From Anaerobacillus sp. (GTDB lineage Bacteria; Bacillota; Bacilli; Bacillales; Anaerobacillaceae), in assembly GCA_007118195.1 (NCBI GenBank), contig SKSA01000355.1, forward strand, positions 1 through 6,133: a DNA stretch of 6,133 nucleotides. The letters run 5' to 3'. The notes under the pieces are model-generated. The model searched no databases and was not told the origin of the DNA. It saw nothing but the letters and a program-made list of their open reading frames with translations. Below are positions 1 to 5,887 of the stretch, piece by piece (position 1 is the first letter of the stretch; each line of letters begins with the position of its first letter). The position numbers and the translations under genes are program-made.

Positions 1-119
1 CCGTATTGTTTTAAATCACCGTTAATACGCATCACAGGAGGAACACCAACGGTTAAGTGTAAATCAGAGGCACCGTATTCAAAGGCTGCTTTTAATAATG
101 CTTCTAATCGTTCCTTCAT
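1..119 (-). CDS. pilT: Type IV pilus retraction ATPase PilT, N-terminal fragment (cut by window edge)
   Basis: Only the first 39 codons are present; the gene continues past position 1. The translation begins MKERLEALLKAAFEYGASDL and continues with HLTVGVPPVMRINGDL. This is the characteristic N-terminus of PilT, the hexameric cytoplasmic ATPase that depolymerises the pilus and powers twitching, with its typical GASDLHL and PPVxRxNGDL elements. The Walker and histidine-box motifs would lie outside the window. The ATG at 119-117 is chosen because a near-perfect ribosome site (AGGAGGG) sits 6 nt upstream. The start lies 11 nt after the pilB stop codon, and that stop is embedded in the ribosome site, so the two genes are almost certainly cotranscribed and perhaps translationally coupled. 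A PilT paralogue with another role cannot be excluded from so short a piece, but the match to the family start is strong. Confidence 0.9.
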   Translation of the reverse strand, partial: MKERLEALLKAAFEYGASDLHLTVGVPPVMRINGDLKQY

Positions 120-125
120 TTTTAT

Positions 126-132
126 CCCTCCT
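126..132 (-). promoter_or_regulatory. Strong ribosome binding site of pilT
   Basis: On the minus strand this reads AGGAGGG, followed by 6 nt (ATAAAA) and the ATG at 119. The TAG stop of pilB (133-131) overlaps its first bases, so ribosomes ending pilB stop on the site. This fixes the pilT start and is the strongest Shine-Dalgarno sequence in the window. Confidence 0.9.
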
Positions 133-1795
133 AATCATCGATGGCAACACGTAAAATTTCTTCTACGGTCGTCAAACCTTGTTTTACTTTTAATAGACCG
201 TCATCAATAAGAAAAATCATCCCATTATGCATCGCGTAGTCGCGGATCTCTGAGGTTGACTTATTGTTCATCATCATTTGGCGAATATGATCATCAACAA
301 CGAGAATTTCTTGAATCGCTACACGACCTTTATAACCCGTCATATTACAGATCCCGCAACCTTTACCACGGTATGTTTTCCCAACTTTTATGCCGCGACG
401 TTCAAATAATTTTTTTTCCATTTCCGTCGGCTCGTACTCTTCACGACATTCACGACAAATTTTCCTTACGAGGCGTTGTGCAACAATTCCTGATAAAGAT
501 GATACGACTAAAAACGGTTCAATGCCCATATCAATAAGACGTGGAATTGTGGCAATCGCGCTGTTCGTATGCAACGTACTTAAAACTAAATGACCAGTTA
601 GTGAGGCACGGATCGCAATTTCCGCCGTTTCAGTATCACGAATCTCCCCGACCATAACAATATTAGGATCTTGGCGAAGAATGGAACGTAATCCTGTTGC
701 AAAGTTTAAACCGACGTTCGAATTCACTTGGACTTGATTGATGCCTTCAATTTGATATTCGACCGGATCTTCAATCGTGATAATGTTGACTTCATCACTG
801 TTTAAATGATTTAAGGCCGCATATAGTGTTGAAGACTTCCCTGAGCCTGTTGGGCCAGTAATTAAAATAATCCCCGAAGGTTTTTTAATTAGATTTAAAA
901 AATGCTCATAATTGATCTTATTAAAGCCGAGCTGAGATAACTTGTTCAATGAGTTACCTAAATCTAATATTCGAATCACTATTTTTTCTCCATAGACAGT
1001 CGGTAACGTTGAAATTCGTAAATCAACCGACGTAAAATCTAACGTTACTTTAATACGCCCGTCTTGAGGAAGTCGTGTTTCAGTAATATTTAAGTTCGCC
1101 ATAATTTTTACGCGGGCTGTTAAGACGTTTTGCAGCGATTTCGGCAATGCTCGCTCTGTTTTTAAAACCCCATCAACACGGTAACGAACGAGAATTTTCT
1201 TTTCTTGTGGATCGATATGAATGTCACTTGCTTTTTGTTGTAAACCTGTTAATAAAATTTGGTTCACAAGACGAATCGCCGGAGCATCATCTTCACCTGT
1301 AGCTGTAGCACCAGCCGTGATATCCCCTTCTATATCATCTGATAGTATTTCTTTCATCGATTCGTCTAATGAATAGTGCTTATTGACCGCATGGATGATT
1401 TCTTCTTTCGAAGCAATGACTTGTTTTATTTGAAAACCCGTTGACATTCGTAAGTCATCAACCGCAATGTAATCCATCGGGTCAGCCATCGCAACAAGCA
1501 ACTCATCACCGTTCTTTTTTAGGGGGATTAAGATGTTACGTCTAGCCACGTCTTTTGGAACAATATTCATTAATGTCGTATCGATTGGATAGCGGTGCAG
1601 TGATATGTGCGGAATACCTAGCTGAAATTCTAGCACTTCAATGAGTTGTTGTTCAGTAATGTAGCCGCGTTCAAGTAGGGCATCCCCTAACTTTTGGCCC
1701 CTTTTTTTTCTTTTTAATGTTTCTTCGAGCTGTTCCTTTGTTAATATCCCAGCTTCAACAAGTAAATCGCCTAACCGTTTCCGTTGTTGTGCCAT
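131..1795 (-). CDS. pilB: Type IV pilus assembly (extension) ATPase PilB, GspE/PulE family
   Basis: A complete 554-residue cytoplasmic hexameric ATPase that powers pilin polymerisation. Length and domain order are normal for PilB. Residues 7-58 hold two copies of an (R/K)LGxxL-type MshEN motif, and the rest of the N-terminal GspE domain runs to about 140. The catalytic part contains Walker A GPTGSGKS (314-321), the Asp box around TIEDPVEYQ (340-348), Walker B with ILRQDPNIVMVGEIRD (372-387) and the His box with LTGHLVLSTLHTN (399-411). A tetracysteine zinc site is formed by CREC (447-450) and CGIC (480-483). The C-terminal DGLLKVKQGLTTVEEILRV is typical of the family. The ATG at 1795 has only a modest ribosome site (GGGG, 7-nt spacer). 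The gene follows the VanW-like gene by 54 nt without a terminator and precedes pilT by 11 nt. Presence of pilT next door favours PilB over a type II secretion GspE or the competence ATPase ComGA. All catalytic motifs are intact. Confidence 0.96.
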   Translation of the reverse strand: MAQQRKRLGDLLVEAGILTKEQLEETLKRKKRGQKLGDALLERGYITEQQLIEVLEFQLGIPHISLHRYPIDTTLMNIVPKDVARRNILIPLKKNGDELLVAMADPMDYIAVDDLRMSTGFQIKQVIASKEEIIHAVNKHYSLDESMKEILSDDIEGDITAGATATGEDDAPAIRLVNQILLTGLQQKASDIHIDPQEKKILVRYRVDGVLKTERALPKSLQNVLTARVKIMANLNITETRLPQDGRIKVTLDFTSVDLRISTLPTVYGEKIVIRILDLGNSLNKLSQLGFNKINYEHFLNLIKKPSGIILITGPTGSGKSSTLYAALNHLNSDEVNIITIEDPVEYQIEGINQVQVNSNVGLNFATGLRSILRQDPNIVMVGEIRDTETAEIAIRASLTGHLVLSTLHTNSAIATIPRLIDMGIEPFLVVSSLSGIVAQRLVRKICRECREEYEPTEMEKKLFERRGIKVGKTYRGKGCGICNMTGYKGRVAIQEILVVDDHIRQMMMNNKSTSEIRDYAMHNGMIFLIDDGLLKVKQGLTTVEEILRVAIDD

Positions 1796-1849
1796 GTTAA
1801 TACCCCATTTATGTTAATGTCGCTTTAGAGCTTGACTTACTACTTTTAT

Positions 1850-3229
1850 TTAATATCCTTTCGTATCCTCCATAGGTTCTTCACCATAACCTTCGTCATC
1901 TACTCCTAATTCGTTTTCATCCTCATCTTCTTTTTGAACGGGATCAGTAATTTTATTTTCTTCACTATCCCCGTTTGCCGCTTCGTCATTGCCTTCATTT
2001 CCATCTGTGATTGAAGATGCAGAATCTTCATCCTCTTGACCCGGACCATTATCTCCTAATGTCTGTTCGTCAGAAGGCTTATCTTGTAAACTCCAAAGTT
2101 CAATACGGTGAACAGGTGGGTAAAAATCTTCGAATAAAAGCTGTTCATTTATAAGCTCGTTTGAATCTTTATTCCTTTGTTGGTGATAGACTTCTGCAAA
2201 ATAGCCATTTTTACCGTTTCTCATTACTTGACGATCATCCGCTTCCTTTTCAGCAGAAAAATGAACAATTTTTCGTGGTGTTACAATTCGTTCGTTTTTT
2301 GTAACAGCAGAGAAAGAAAAAGGAAAAGAAATGCCCTCAAGAGAAACAGAAAGCATATTATCTTCATAAGAAAATAATAATGTATATGGGTAAAAATTTC
2401 GATTTACAACGATTAAGTCTGCTAAATCGGGTTGAACTACTGCGTGAAATCCTAGCTTCGCATAGTCTGGTAACGTTGAACCAATATGGCGTTCTCGAAT
2501 CTGAAAATTCGTTTGTAAAAACGTTTCGTATAGCGCTGTTGCTAACACATTTAACGATTCACCTTCGATGATGACTGCCCCTGTCTCTTTCATTGTTTGT
2601 AAAAGCGAAAAAGCTTCGCGAGCTTCAATAACAGTCCCGTTTAAATTTTTCACCCACTGTTCAAGTAAAAGCGTACTCTCAACATTAGAAATCGTCGCGC
2701 GCGCAACTTGTTCTGTTTCATAACGATCACCAACATGCTCATTAACGTCTATGTATAATGGCGTATTGACAAGGGAAGCTGCATGAATTTTCACCGCTTC
2801 TTGAATAGCTTCAATATGAAGCTCGTCCAAAGGGATATAATATGAAAACTGATCAATCGTCTCTAATATTATCGTTTCTGAAATTGTATTTAGCAATTCG
2901 CCATATCCGTCATCTACCATTTGCAAACTTTCATTAACAAAAAACTGAACATGGTTTCCTGGTAGTTCTACAAGTTCGTCAAAATAAACAAGCTTATAAT
3001 TCGTACTATTTTTCCAGTTTTTAATTTCTGCTACTAATTTTTCCTCGGCCTCTTCCACAGTTAAGCCACTTATTGGCACAGATCCAATATACGTACCTTT
3101 AGGAAATTCATTTTGATTACCATAAAATGTATCGATTGCTTTTCCACCACTAAAGGAGAATAAGGCAATAAATGTCGTACATAAAAAAATTAATAAAAAT
3201 GCTTTTAAAAACTGACGAACATTAACCAC
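1850..3229 (-). CDS. YoaR/VanW-like membrane-anchored extracytoplasmic protein with acidic tail
   Basis: 459 residues. Residues 7-27 form one hydrophobic segment, a signal anchor or uncleaved signal, after a short N-terminus with basic residues (R5, K9). YIGSVPISGLTVEEAEEKL (47-65) matches the repeat that opens YoaR-type proteins. The VanW-like core spans about 190-300: an FSLLQTMKETG segment (207-217), GESLNVLATALY (223-234), ERH (246-248), and a DL-x(3)-N-RNFYPY-like stretch (271-282). NGKNGYFAEVYHQQ (338-351) and FYPPVHRIELW (369-379) resemble the family's C-terminal extension. Residues 385-459 are low-complexity and strongly acidic. The family signature GGGxCQxSTTLY is degenerate: N227 stands where the cysteine is expected, and the only cysteine (C17) is in the membrane segment. 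The start is a GTG at 3229-3227, supported by AGGAG 7 nt upstream. It lies just after a probable terminator and 54 nt before pilB. An envelope role helping pili pass the wall is inferred from context only. Confidence 0.8.
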   Translation of the reverse strand: MVNVRQFLKAFLLIFLCTTFIALFSFSGGKAIDTFYGNQNEFPKGTYIGSVPISGLTVEEAEEKLVAEIKNWKNSTNYKLVYFDELVELPGNHVQFFVNESLQMVDDGYGELLNTISETIILETIDQFSYYIPLDELHIEAIQEAVKIHAASLVNTPLYIDVNEHVGDRYETEQVARATISNVESTLLLEQWVKNLNGTVIEAREAFSLLQTMKETGAVIIEGESLNVLATALYETFLQTNFQIRERHIGSTLPDYAKLGFHAVVQPDLADLIVVNRNFYPYTLLFSYEDNMLSVSLEGISFPFSFSAVTKNERIVTPRKIVHFSAEKEADDRQVMRNGKNGYFAEVYHQQRNKDSNELINEQLLFEDFYPPVHRIELWSLQDKPSDEQTLGDNGPGQEDEDSASSITDGNEGNDEAANGDSEENKITDPVQKEDEDENELGVDDEGYGEEPMEDTKGY

Positions 3230-3236
3230 ACTTTTT

Positions 3237-3244
3237 CTCCTCTC
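3237..3244 (-). promoter_or_regulatory. Ribosome binding site deciding the GTG start of the VanW-like gene
   Basis: On the minus strand this reads GAGAGGAG, then a 7-nt spacer (AAAAAGT) and GTG at 3229-3227. There is no in-frame ATG close by (the nearby AATG is out of frame), so the GTG start is well supported. Confidence 0.75.
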
Positions 3245-3257
3245 GATAATAGATTAC

Positions 3258-3294
3258 GGCAAGTAAATAATAAAAAAGCAAATGTAAACTTGCC
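3258..3294. repeat. Inverted repeat GGCAAGT / ACTTGCC overlapping the terminator
   Basis: Perfect 7-bp arms at 3258-3264 and 3288-3294, separated by 23 bp. In the minus-strand transcript the upstream arm (3294-3288) is also the 5' side of the terminator stem, so the two hairpins cannot form together. The second arm lies after the U-tract. Arms of this length could be a protein operator, an alternative RNA fold, or chance. Confidence 0.5.
3272..3293 (-). terminator. Probable intrinsic terminator after the acidic three-TM gene
   Basis: In the minus-strand transcript, GCAAGU (3293-3288) can pair with AUUUGC (3283-3278). The six pairs include one G-U, around a UUAC loop. A run of six U (3277-3272) and then AUUAUUU follows immediately. 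It begins 5 nt after the TAG stop of the upstream gene. The stem is short and only partly GC, so read-through is likely. It would separate or attenuate transcription between that gene and the VanW-pilB-pilT set. Confidence 0.65.
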
Positions 3295-3298
3295 TATA

Positions 3299-4459
3299 CT
3301 ATAAATCTTTTTCTAATTCCTCAAACAGCTTTGATCTTTTCTTTAAAATTGATTCTTTTTGTTTCTTGCGCTCATCTTCTATATCGGCATTCTTGTTTGA
3401 TATATTTGTAGTTTGCGGCCTTTTTATTTCATCAACCTGCTTTATTTCATCAACTTGTTTCACCTCATCCATTTCATCGATTAGTCCGCGATCAATAATC
3501 ACTAATTGCTCATCTTTTTCAAACGCTTCTTCGACCACTTCTTCTTCAATACTTAACTTTCGCGTTCCACCTTCGAAAATTTCGCCAATCACATCATCAT
3601 TTCCTGAAACACCGAGATCAAACAATTTGATAACATCACCGTCTGCATCTTCCTCTTGCGAAGTTTCATGGACATGATCATCTTCTTTCATTATTTTTTC
3701 GTCAGCTTTTATTGTTTGATCACCATTCTGCTGTGTTTGCTCGTTAAGGAACTGTTCGATTGCATCCTCAATTTCATTCGTAAGTTCAGTTTCTCTCTTT
3801 TCATATTCATCATTAGAGCGTATGTCCGTTTCGACACCTTCACCGTGAGACATTAAGTCCTCATCCAAGGCCAAAAGATCAACTATCGGTTTTTCTTTTG
3901 TTATATCTTCACGCTGATCGTTAGAAAGTGTTCGTTGATCTTCCAAACTTTGACTCTCACCCTTTACTGGTGTTTCTTGCTCTTCAAGAACAGATGATAA
4001 ATCATCGTTTGAGTCTTTCTTTTCTTCAATCTCTTCCACTTCTTCACTCGTATTAACTTCATCAGTAGCAGCTTCTAAAATCGCATCAATGGCAGCTTGA
4101 TCAAGTCTCCGAAAAGACTGCTCGCCAACATTCTCTAGTGGAGGCTTAGCTTCTGTAATACGATTATCTTGAAATGAATTTTCTATTTCAACAGTAGTCA
4201 TCGGAGATTCTGAAGACACTGTACTTGAAAACTCGTGTTGCTTTGAAATAACAAAAGAAAAATACAAAAGTAAAAGGGTAAAAACACCTATCGCAATATA
4301 TATCGGATAAAAAGAATGAATTAAGTTCGTTAATACAAATATCATTAAAGAAATAAACACTACTTTAATTAATATTTTTGTGCTTAAATTTAATGGAGAC
4401 ACGACAAGTAAGATGAACAGCAACACAGCTGCAACAATTGCTAAAATATATTCGATCAA
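3299..4459 (-). CDS. Unrecognised three-TM membrane protein with long acidic tail
   Basis: I do not recognise this 386-residue protein. Three hydrophobic segments lie at about 4-20, 28-47 and 51-71. Lysines 28 and 32 sit between the first two, and a lysine follows the third. By the positive-inside rule this suggests N-terminus out and the remaining ~310 residues in the cytoplasm. That tail is rich in Glu and Asp and looks largely disordered, with short hydrophobic islands: LDQAAIDAILEA (119-130), VIKLFDLGVSG (276-286) and QLVIIDRGLIDEM (318-330). A tandem hexapeptide repeat is at 329-346, and the end (364-386) is lysine-rich and probably helical. The start is TTG at 4459-4457, supported by AAAGGGTGG 7 nt upstream; no nearby in-frame ATG competes. 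It lies between the pilin-like genes and the pilus motor genes, followed directly by a probable terminator. A scaffold or regulator of the motor is conceivable but unproven. The opposite topology, with an external tail, is the main alternative. Confidence 0.8.
   Translation of the reverse strand: MIEYILAIVAAVLLFILLVVSPLNLSTKILIKVVFISLMIFVLTNLIHSFYPIYIAIGVFTLLLLYFSFVISKQHEFSSTVSSESPMTTVEIENSFQDNRITEAKPPLENVGEQSFRRLDQAAIDAILEAATDEVNTSEEVEEIEEKKDSNDDLSSVLEEQETPVKGESQSLEDQRTLSNDQREDITKEKPIVDLLALDEDLMSHGEGVETDIRSNDEYEKRETELTNEIEDAIEQFLNEQTQQNGDQTIKADEKIMKEDDHVHETSQEEDADGDVIKLFDLGVSGNDDVIGEIFEGGTRKLSIEEEVVEEAFEKDEQLVIIDRGLIDEMDEVKQVDEIKQVDEIKRPQTTNISNKNADIEDERKKQKESILKKRSKLFEELEKDL
3422..3475 (-). 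repeat. Tandem 18-bp repeat encoding (Q/E)(V/M)DE(I/V)K x3
   Basis: Three consecutive 18-bp units inside the acidic membrane protein encode EMDEVK, QVDEIK, QVDEIK (residues 329-346). The two QVDEIK units differ at only a couple of bases at DNA level, while the EMDEVK unit is more divergent. The pattern fits recent duplication by slippage, and copy number may vary between strains. Confidence 0.85.
4070..4105 (-). other. FliM/FliY-like peptide LDQAAIDAILEA inside the acidic protein
   Basis: Residues 119-130 of the 3299-4459 product read LDQAAIDAILEA. This fits the pattern L-x-Q-x-x-I-D-A-(L/I)-L seen at the N-termini of flagellar switch proteins FliM and FliY (for example LSQNEIDALL), which bind phosphorylated CheY. 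Here it lies internally, after the membrane domain. The match is by eye over a short segment, so chance is possible. Confidence 0.35.
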
Positions 4460-4466
4460 CGGTTGA

Positions 4467-4475
4467 CCACCCTTT
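4467..4475 (-). promoter_or_regulatory. Ribosome binding site deciding the TTG start of the acidic membrane protein
   Basis: The minus strand reads AAAGGGTGG, then 7 nt (TCAACCG), then TTG at 4459-4457. The purine-rich site and good spacing justify the non-ATG start. Confidence 0.7.
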
Positions 4476-4500
4476 ACGATAGCACTAAGTCTTATTACCT

Positions 4501-4506
4501 ATTATA
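4501..4506 (-). promoter_or_regulatory. Possible sigma-A -10 element (TATAAT) upstream of the acidic membrane protein gene
   Basis: A perfect TATAAT on the minus strand lies 41 bp before the TTG start, in the 102-bp gap. The hexamer at 4521-4516 (TTGAAA) resembles a -35 but is only 9 bp away. At a normal distance only weak -35 matches exist (for example TTAATT at 18 bp). It overlaps an imperfect inverted repeat (TTACT...GGTAA). Such sequences are common by chance in AT-rich DNA. Confidence 0.25.
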
Positions 4507-4561
4507 GTAAAACATTTTCAAACTAATTAATATTAAAATATATGGAGTTCTCCTAGGCTTA

Positions 4562-5881
4562 TCAATAACTATAGTTATAATTTGTTTCAGGTGTTAATAA
4601 TCCCCAATCCCATTCCGGATAAATAGTGATTATATCTCGGTCATTACCCGAAAAAAGACCGCAATTTGCTTCAAAATCATCAGAGTTAGTATTAACAATA
4701 TCCAAATTAGAAGAATTGGCATAAAAGTTTTGCCCTGAGATATTATTTCCACTTAGTTCTAAATGGCCTTCTACACACACTCTGGAACTATGATCAATCG
4801 TCACATTCTCCATACTTACATCGCCACCAGCGTAAATAGTGCTATTATTATAAAACGAAATATTATTTCCTTCAAAATCTGCATTGCCACTCGTATAAAT
4901 AATTGAATTACTAGCATTATTAATATTCCCTTTAAAAATAGCCGAACCTAACACCTCAATGATTGAATTCACAAAAGTATTCATATTACTATCTATAGTA
5001 GCATCCTCTTTTACATGTAACCTTAAATTTGTTACACGATTCATATTCTTAGTTGTAAACTCACCCTCTACATAAATTAGAGAATTAGTAAAACGGTTTG
5101 TATTACTATCTAAAAGAAATGATTCTGTAACATGCAATGTAGAATCATTAAGCGAATATTGCCCTCTAGGAATGTAAATGGTCCCCTCATATATACAATC
5201 TGTATCTTCCTCATTCCCACAAGATTGTAATCCTGTAGGTGGTGTTATTAAACTGCCATCAAAAGTTCCATCTCCAGGCAACGTACCATCTCCACCATGA
5301 TCTCCTTCTTCGTTTCCTATGTTGATGTTAATAAAAGCGTCTATAGGGATATTTATTGTAGTGTCCAAGCCAACTATCTTTATATTATTACTACCTTTAC
5401 TAACAAAGGTAAATTTCAACCCTTTATCATCACCCGTAACTGTAACATCATCATTGTCTATATCAAAAGAGTGCTGTAATTCCTCATTGACAAAGATTGG
5501 ATTGGAGGTTAAGGTTGGAATTTCAACTTCTTCCTCCCAAACTTCAGCAATTATTCCTCTCAAAATAGAAATTTTTTGCTCATTCGTTAATGTAGCACCA
5601 TCGTCAAATTCCTCTAATTTGTCTTCAAACCTTTTCTGAATTTCCTCTGCGGTAGCCGGGTCTTCTAAAACAGTCTCCATAGCGTTTAAAATCAAAGTAT
5701 GGTAATGAACTACCCCCATTTCTGCTAACGTAGTCGCTTGAACATTATCTTCGGACATATTTATTTGTCGATATGATGTTAGTGCGTTACCTGCTAACAT
5801 GATAAATAATAATGAAAAAATCGTAATCATAATTAATACTAGTACTAATGCATATCCGTTTTGATTATTAGAACATTTCAT
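4562..5881 (-). CDS. PilX-type pilin-like protein with repeat-built (predicted beta-solenoid) ectodomain
   Basis: 439 residues from the ATG at 5881. A TTG at 5887 would add two residues but leaves only 3 nt after the AGAGGG ribosome site, against 9 nt for the ATG. The N-terminus matches PilX-type minor pilins: short polar leader, NGYALVLVLIMITI (8-21), one hydrophobic helix to about 31, then an amphipathic helix containing QATTLAEMGVVHY (48-60). The usual prepilin E5 is absent, as is common in this group. Residues about 60-190 form a mixed domain. A Gly/Asp-rich linker follows (about 190-211), then repeated rungs (about 232-398) and a cap. Cysteines occur at 3, 221, 229, 369 and 407. It starts 6 nt after the upstream stop, so the pair is probably coupled. 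Typical PilX proteins are much shorter, so the repeat ectodomain is the oddity. The role is probably a minor pilin at the fibre tip or an adhesin (inferred). The gene looks more AT-rich than pilB. Confidence 0.82.
   Translation of the reverse strand: MKCSNNQNGYALVLVLIMITIFSLLFIMLAGNALTSYRQINMSEDNVQATTLAEMGVVHYHTLILNAMETVLEDPATAEEIQKRFEDKLEEFDDGATLTNEQKISILRGIIAEVWEEEVEIPTLTSNPIFVNEELQHSFDIDNDDVTVTGDDKGLKFTFVSKGSNNIKIVGLDTTINIPIDAFININIGNEEGDHGGDGTLPGDGTFDGSLITPPTGLQSCGNEEDTDCIYEGTIYIPRGQYSLNDSTLHVTESFLLDSNTNRFTNSLIYVEGEFTTKNMNRVTNLRLHVKEDATIDSNMNTFVNSIIEVLGSAIFKGNINNASNSIIYTSGNADFEGNNISFYNNSTIYAGGDVSMENVTIDHSSRVCVEGHLELSGNNISGQNFYANSSNLDIVNTNSDDFEANCGLFSGNDRDIITIYPEWDWGLLTPETNYNYSY
4688..5188 (-). 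repeat. Run of about eight 19-22-residue protein repeats (predicted beta-solenoid rungs)
   Basis: Within the PilX-like protein, residues about 232-398 line up as successive rungs. Examples are TNSLIYVEGEFTTKNMNRV, TNLRLHVKEDATIDSNMNTF, VNSIIEVLGSAIFKGNINNA, SNSIIYTSGNADFEGNNISF, YNNSTIYAGGDVSMENVTID and HSSRVCVEGHLELSGNNISG. The rough consensus is xNSxIYVxGxxxxxxNxNxx, with alternating hydrophobics, a central Gly and Asn turns. This is the look of a right-handed beta-helix or bactofilin-like fold. The repeats have diverged at DNA level, so they are old rather than recent duplications. Confidence 0.75.
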
Positions 5882-5887
5882 AATCAA

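Noticed and set aside
131..1795. ComGA competence ATPase or type II secretion GspE instead of PilB
   Set aside because: The next gene begins with a clear PilT N-terminus, the protein has the full MshEN-type N-domain and tetracysteine zinc site, and it is longer than ComGA. Competence comG operons do not contain pilT.
1794..1818. Direct repeat ATGTTAAT in and around the VanW-like/pilB gap
   Set aside because: Eight bases of AT-rich sequence, with one copy overlapping the pilB start codon; chance occurrence is likely and no regulatory logic is visible.
3366..3677. Plus-strand open frame rich in Ser, and other plus-strand open frames opposite the genes
   Set aside because: They lie entirely opposite well-supported minus-strand genes, have no convincing ribosome sites, and their composition (Ser/Phe-rich) is what the antisense of Glu/Asp/Lys-rich coding sequence produces.
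4507..4523. AAAATGTTTT as a ComK box in the gap before the acidic membrane protein gene
   Set aside because: ComK half-sites need AAAA and TTTT five bases apart and a paired second box; here the gap is two bases and no second box is seen.
4541..4557. Small palindromes (CCTAGG, GGAGAACTCC) after the PilX-like gene as a terminator
   Set aside because: Only 3-4 bp can pair around a 2-4-nt loop, and no U-tract follows directly; the downstream sequence is mixed A/T.
5882..5887. TTG at 5887 as the start of the PilX-like protein
   Set aside because: It is only 3 nt from the AGAGGG ribosome site; the ATG at 5881 has a normal 9-nt spacing and loses only two residues.
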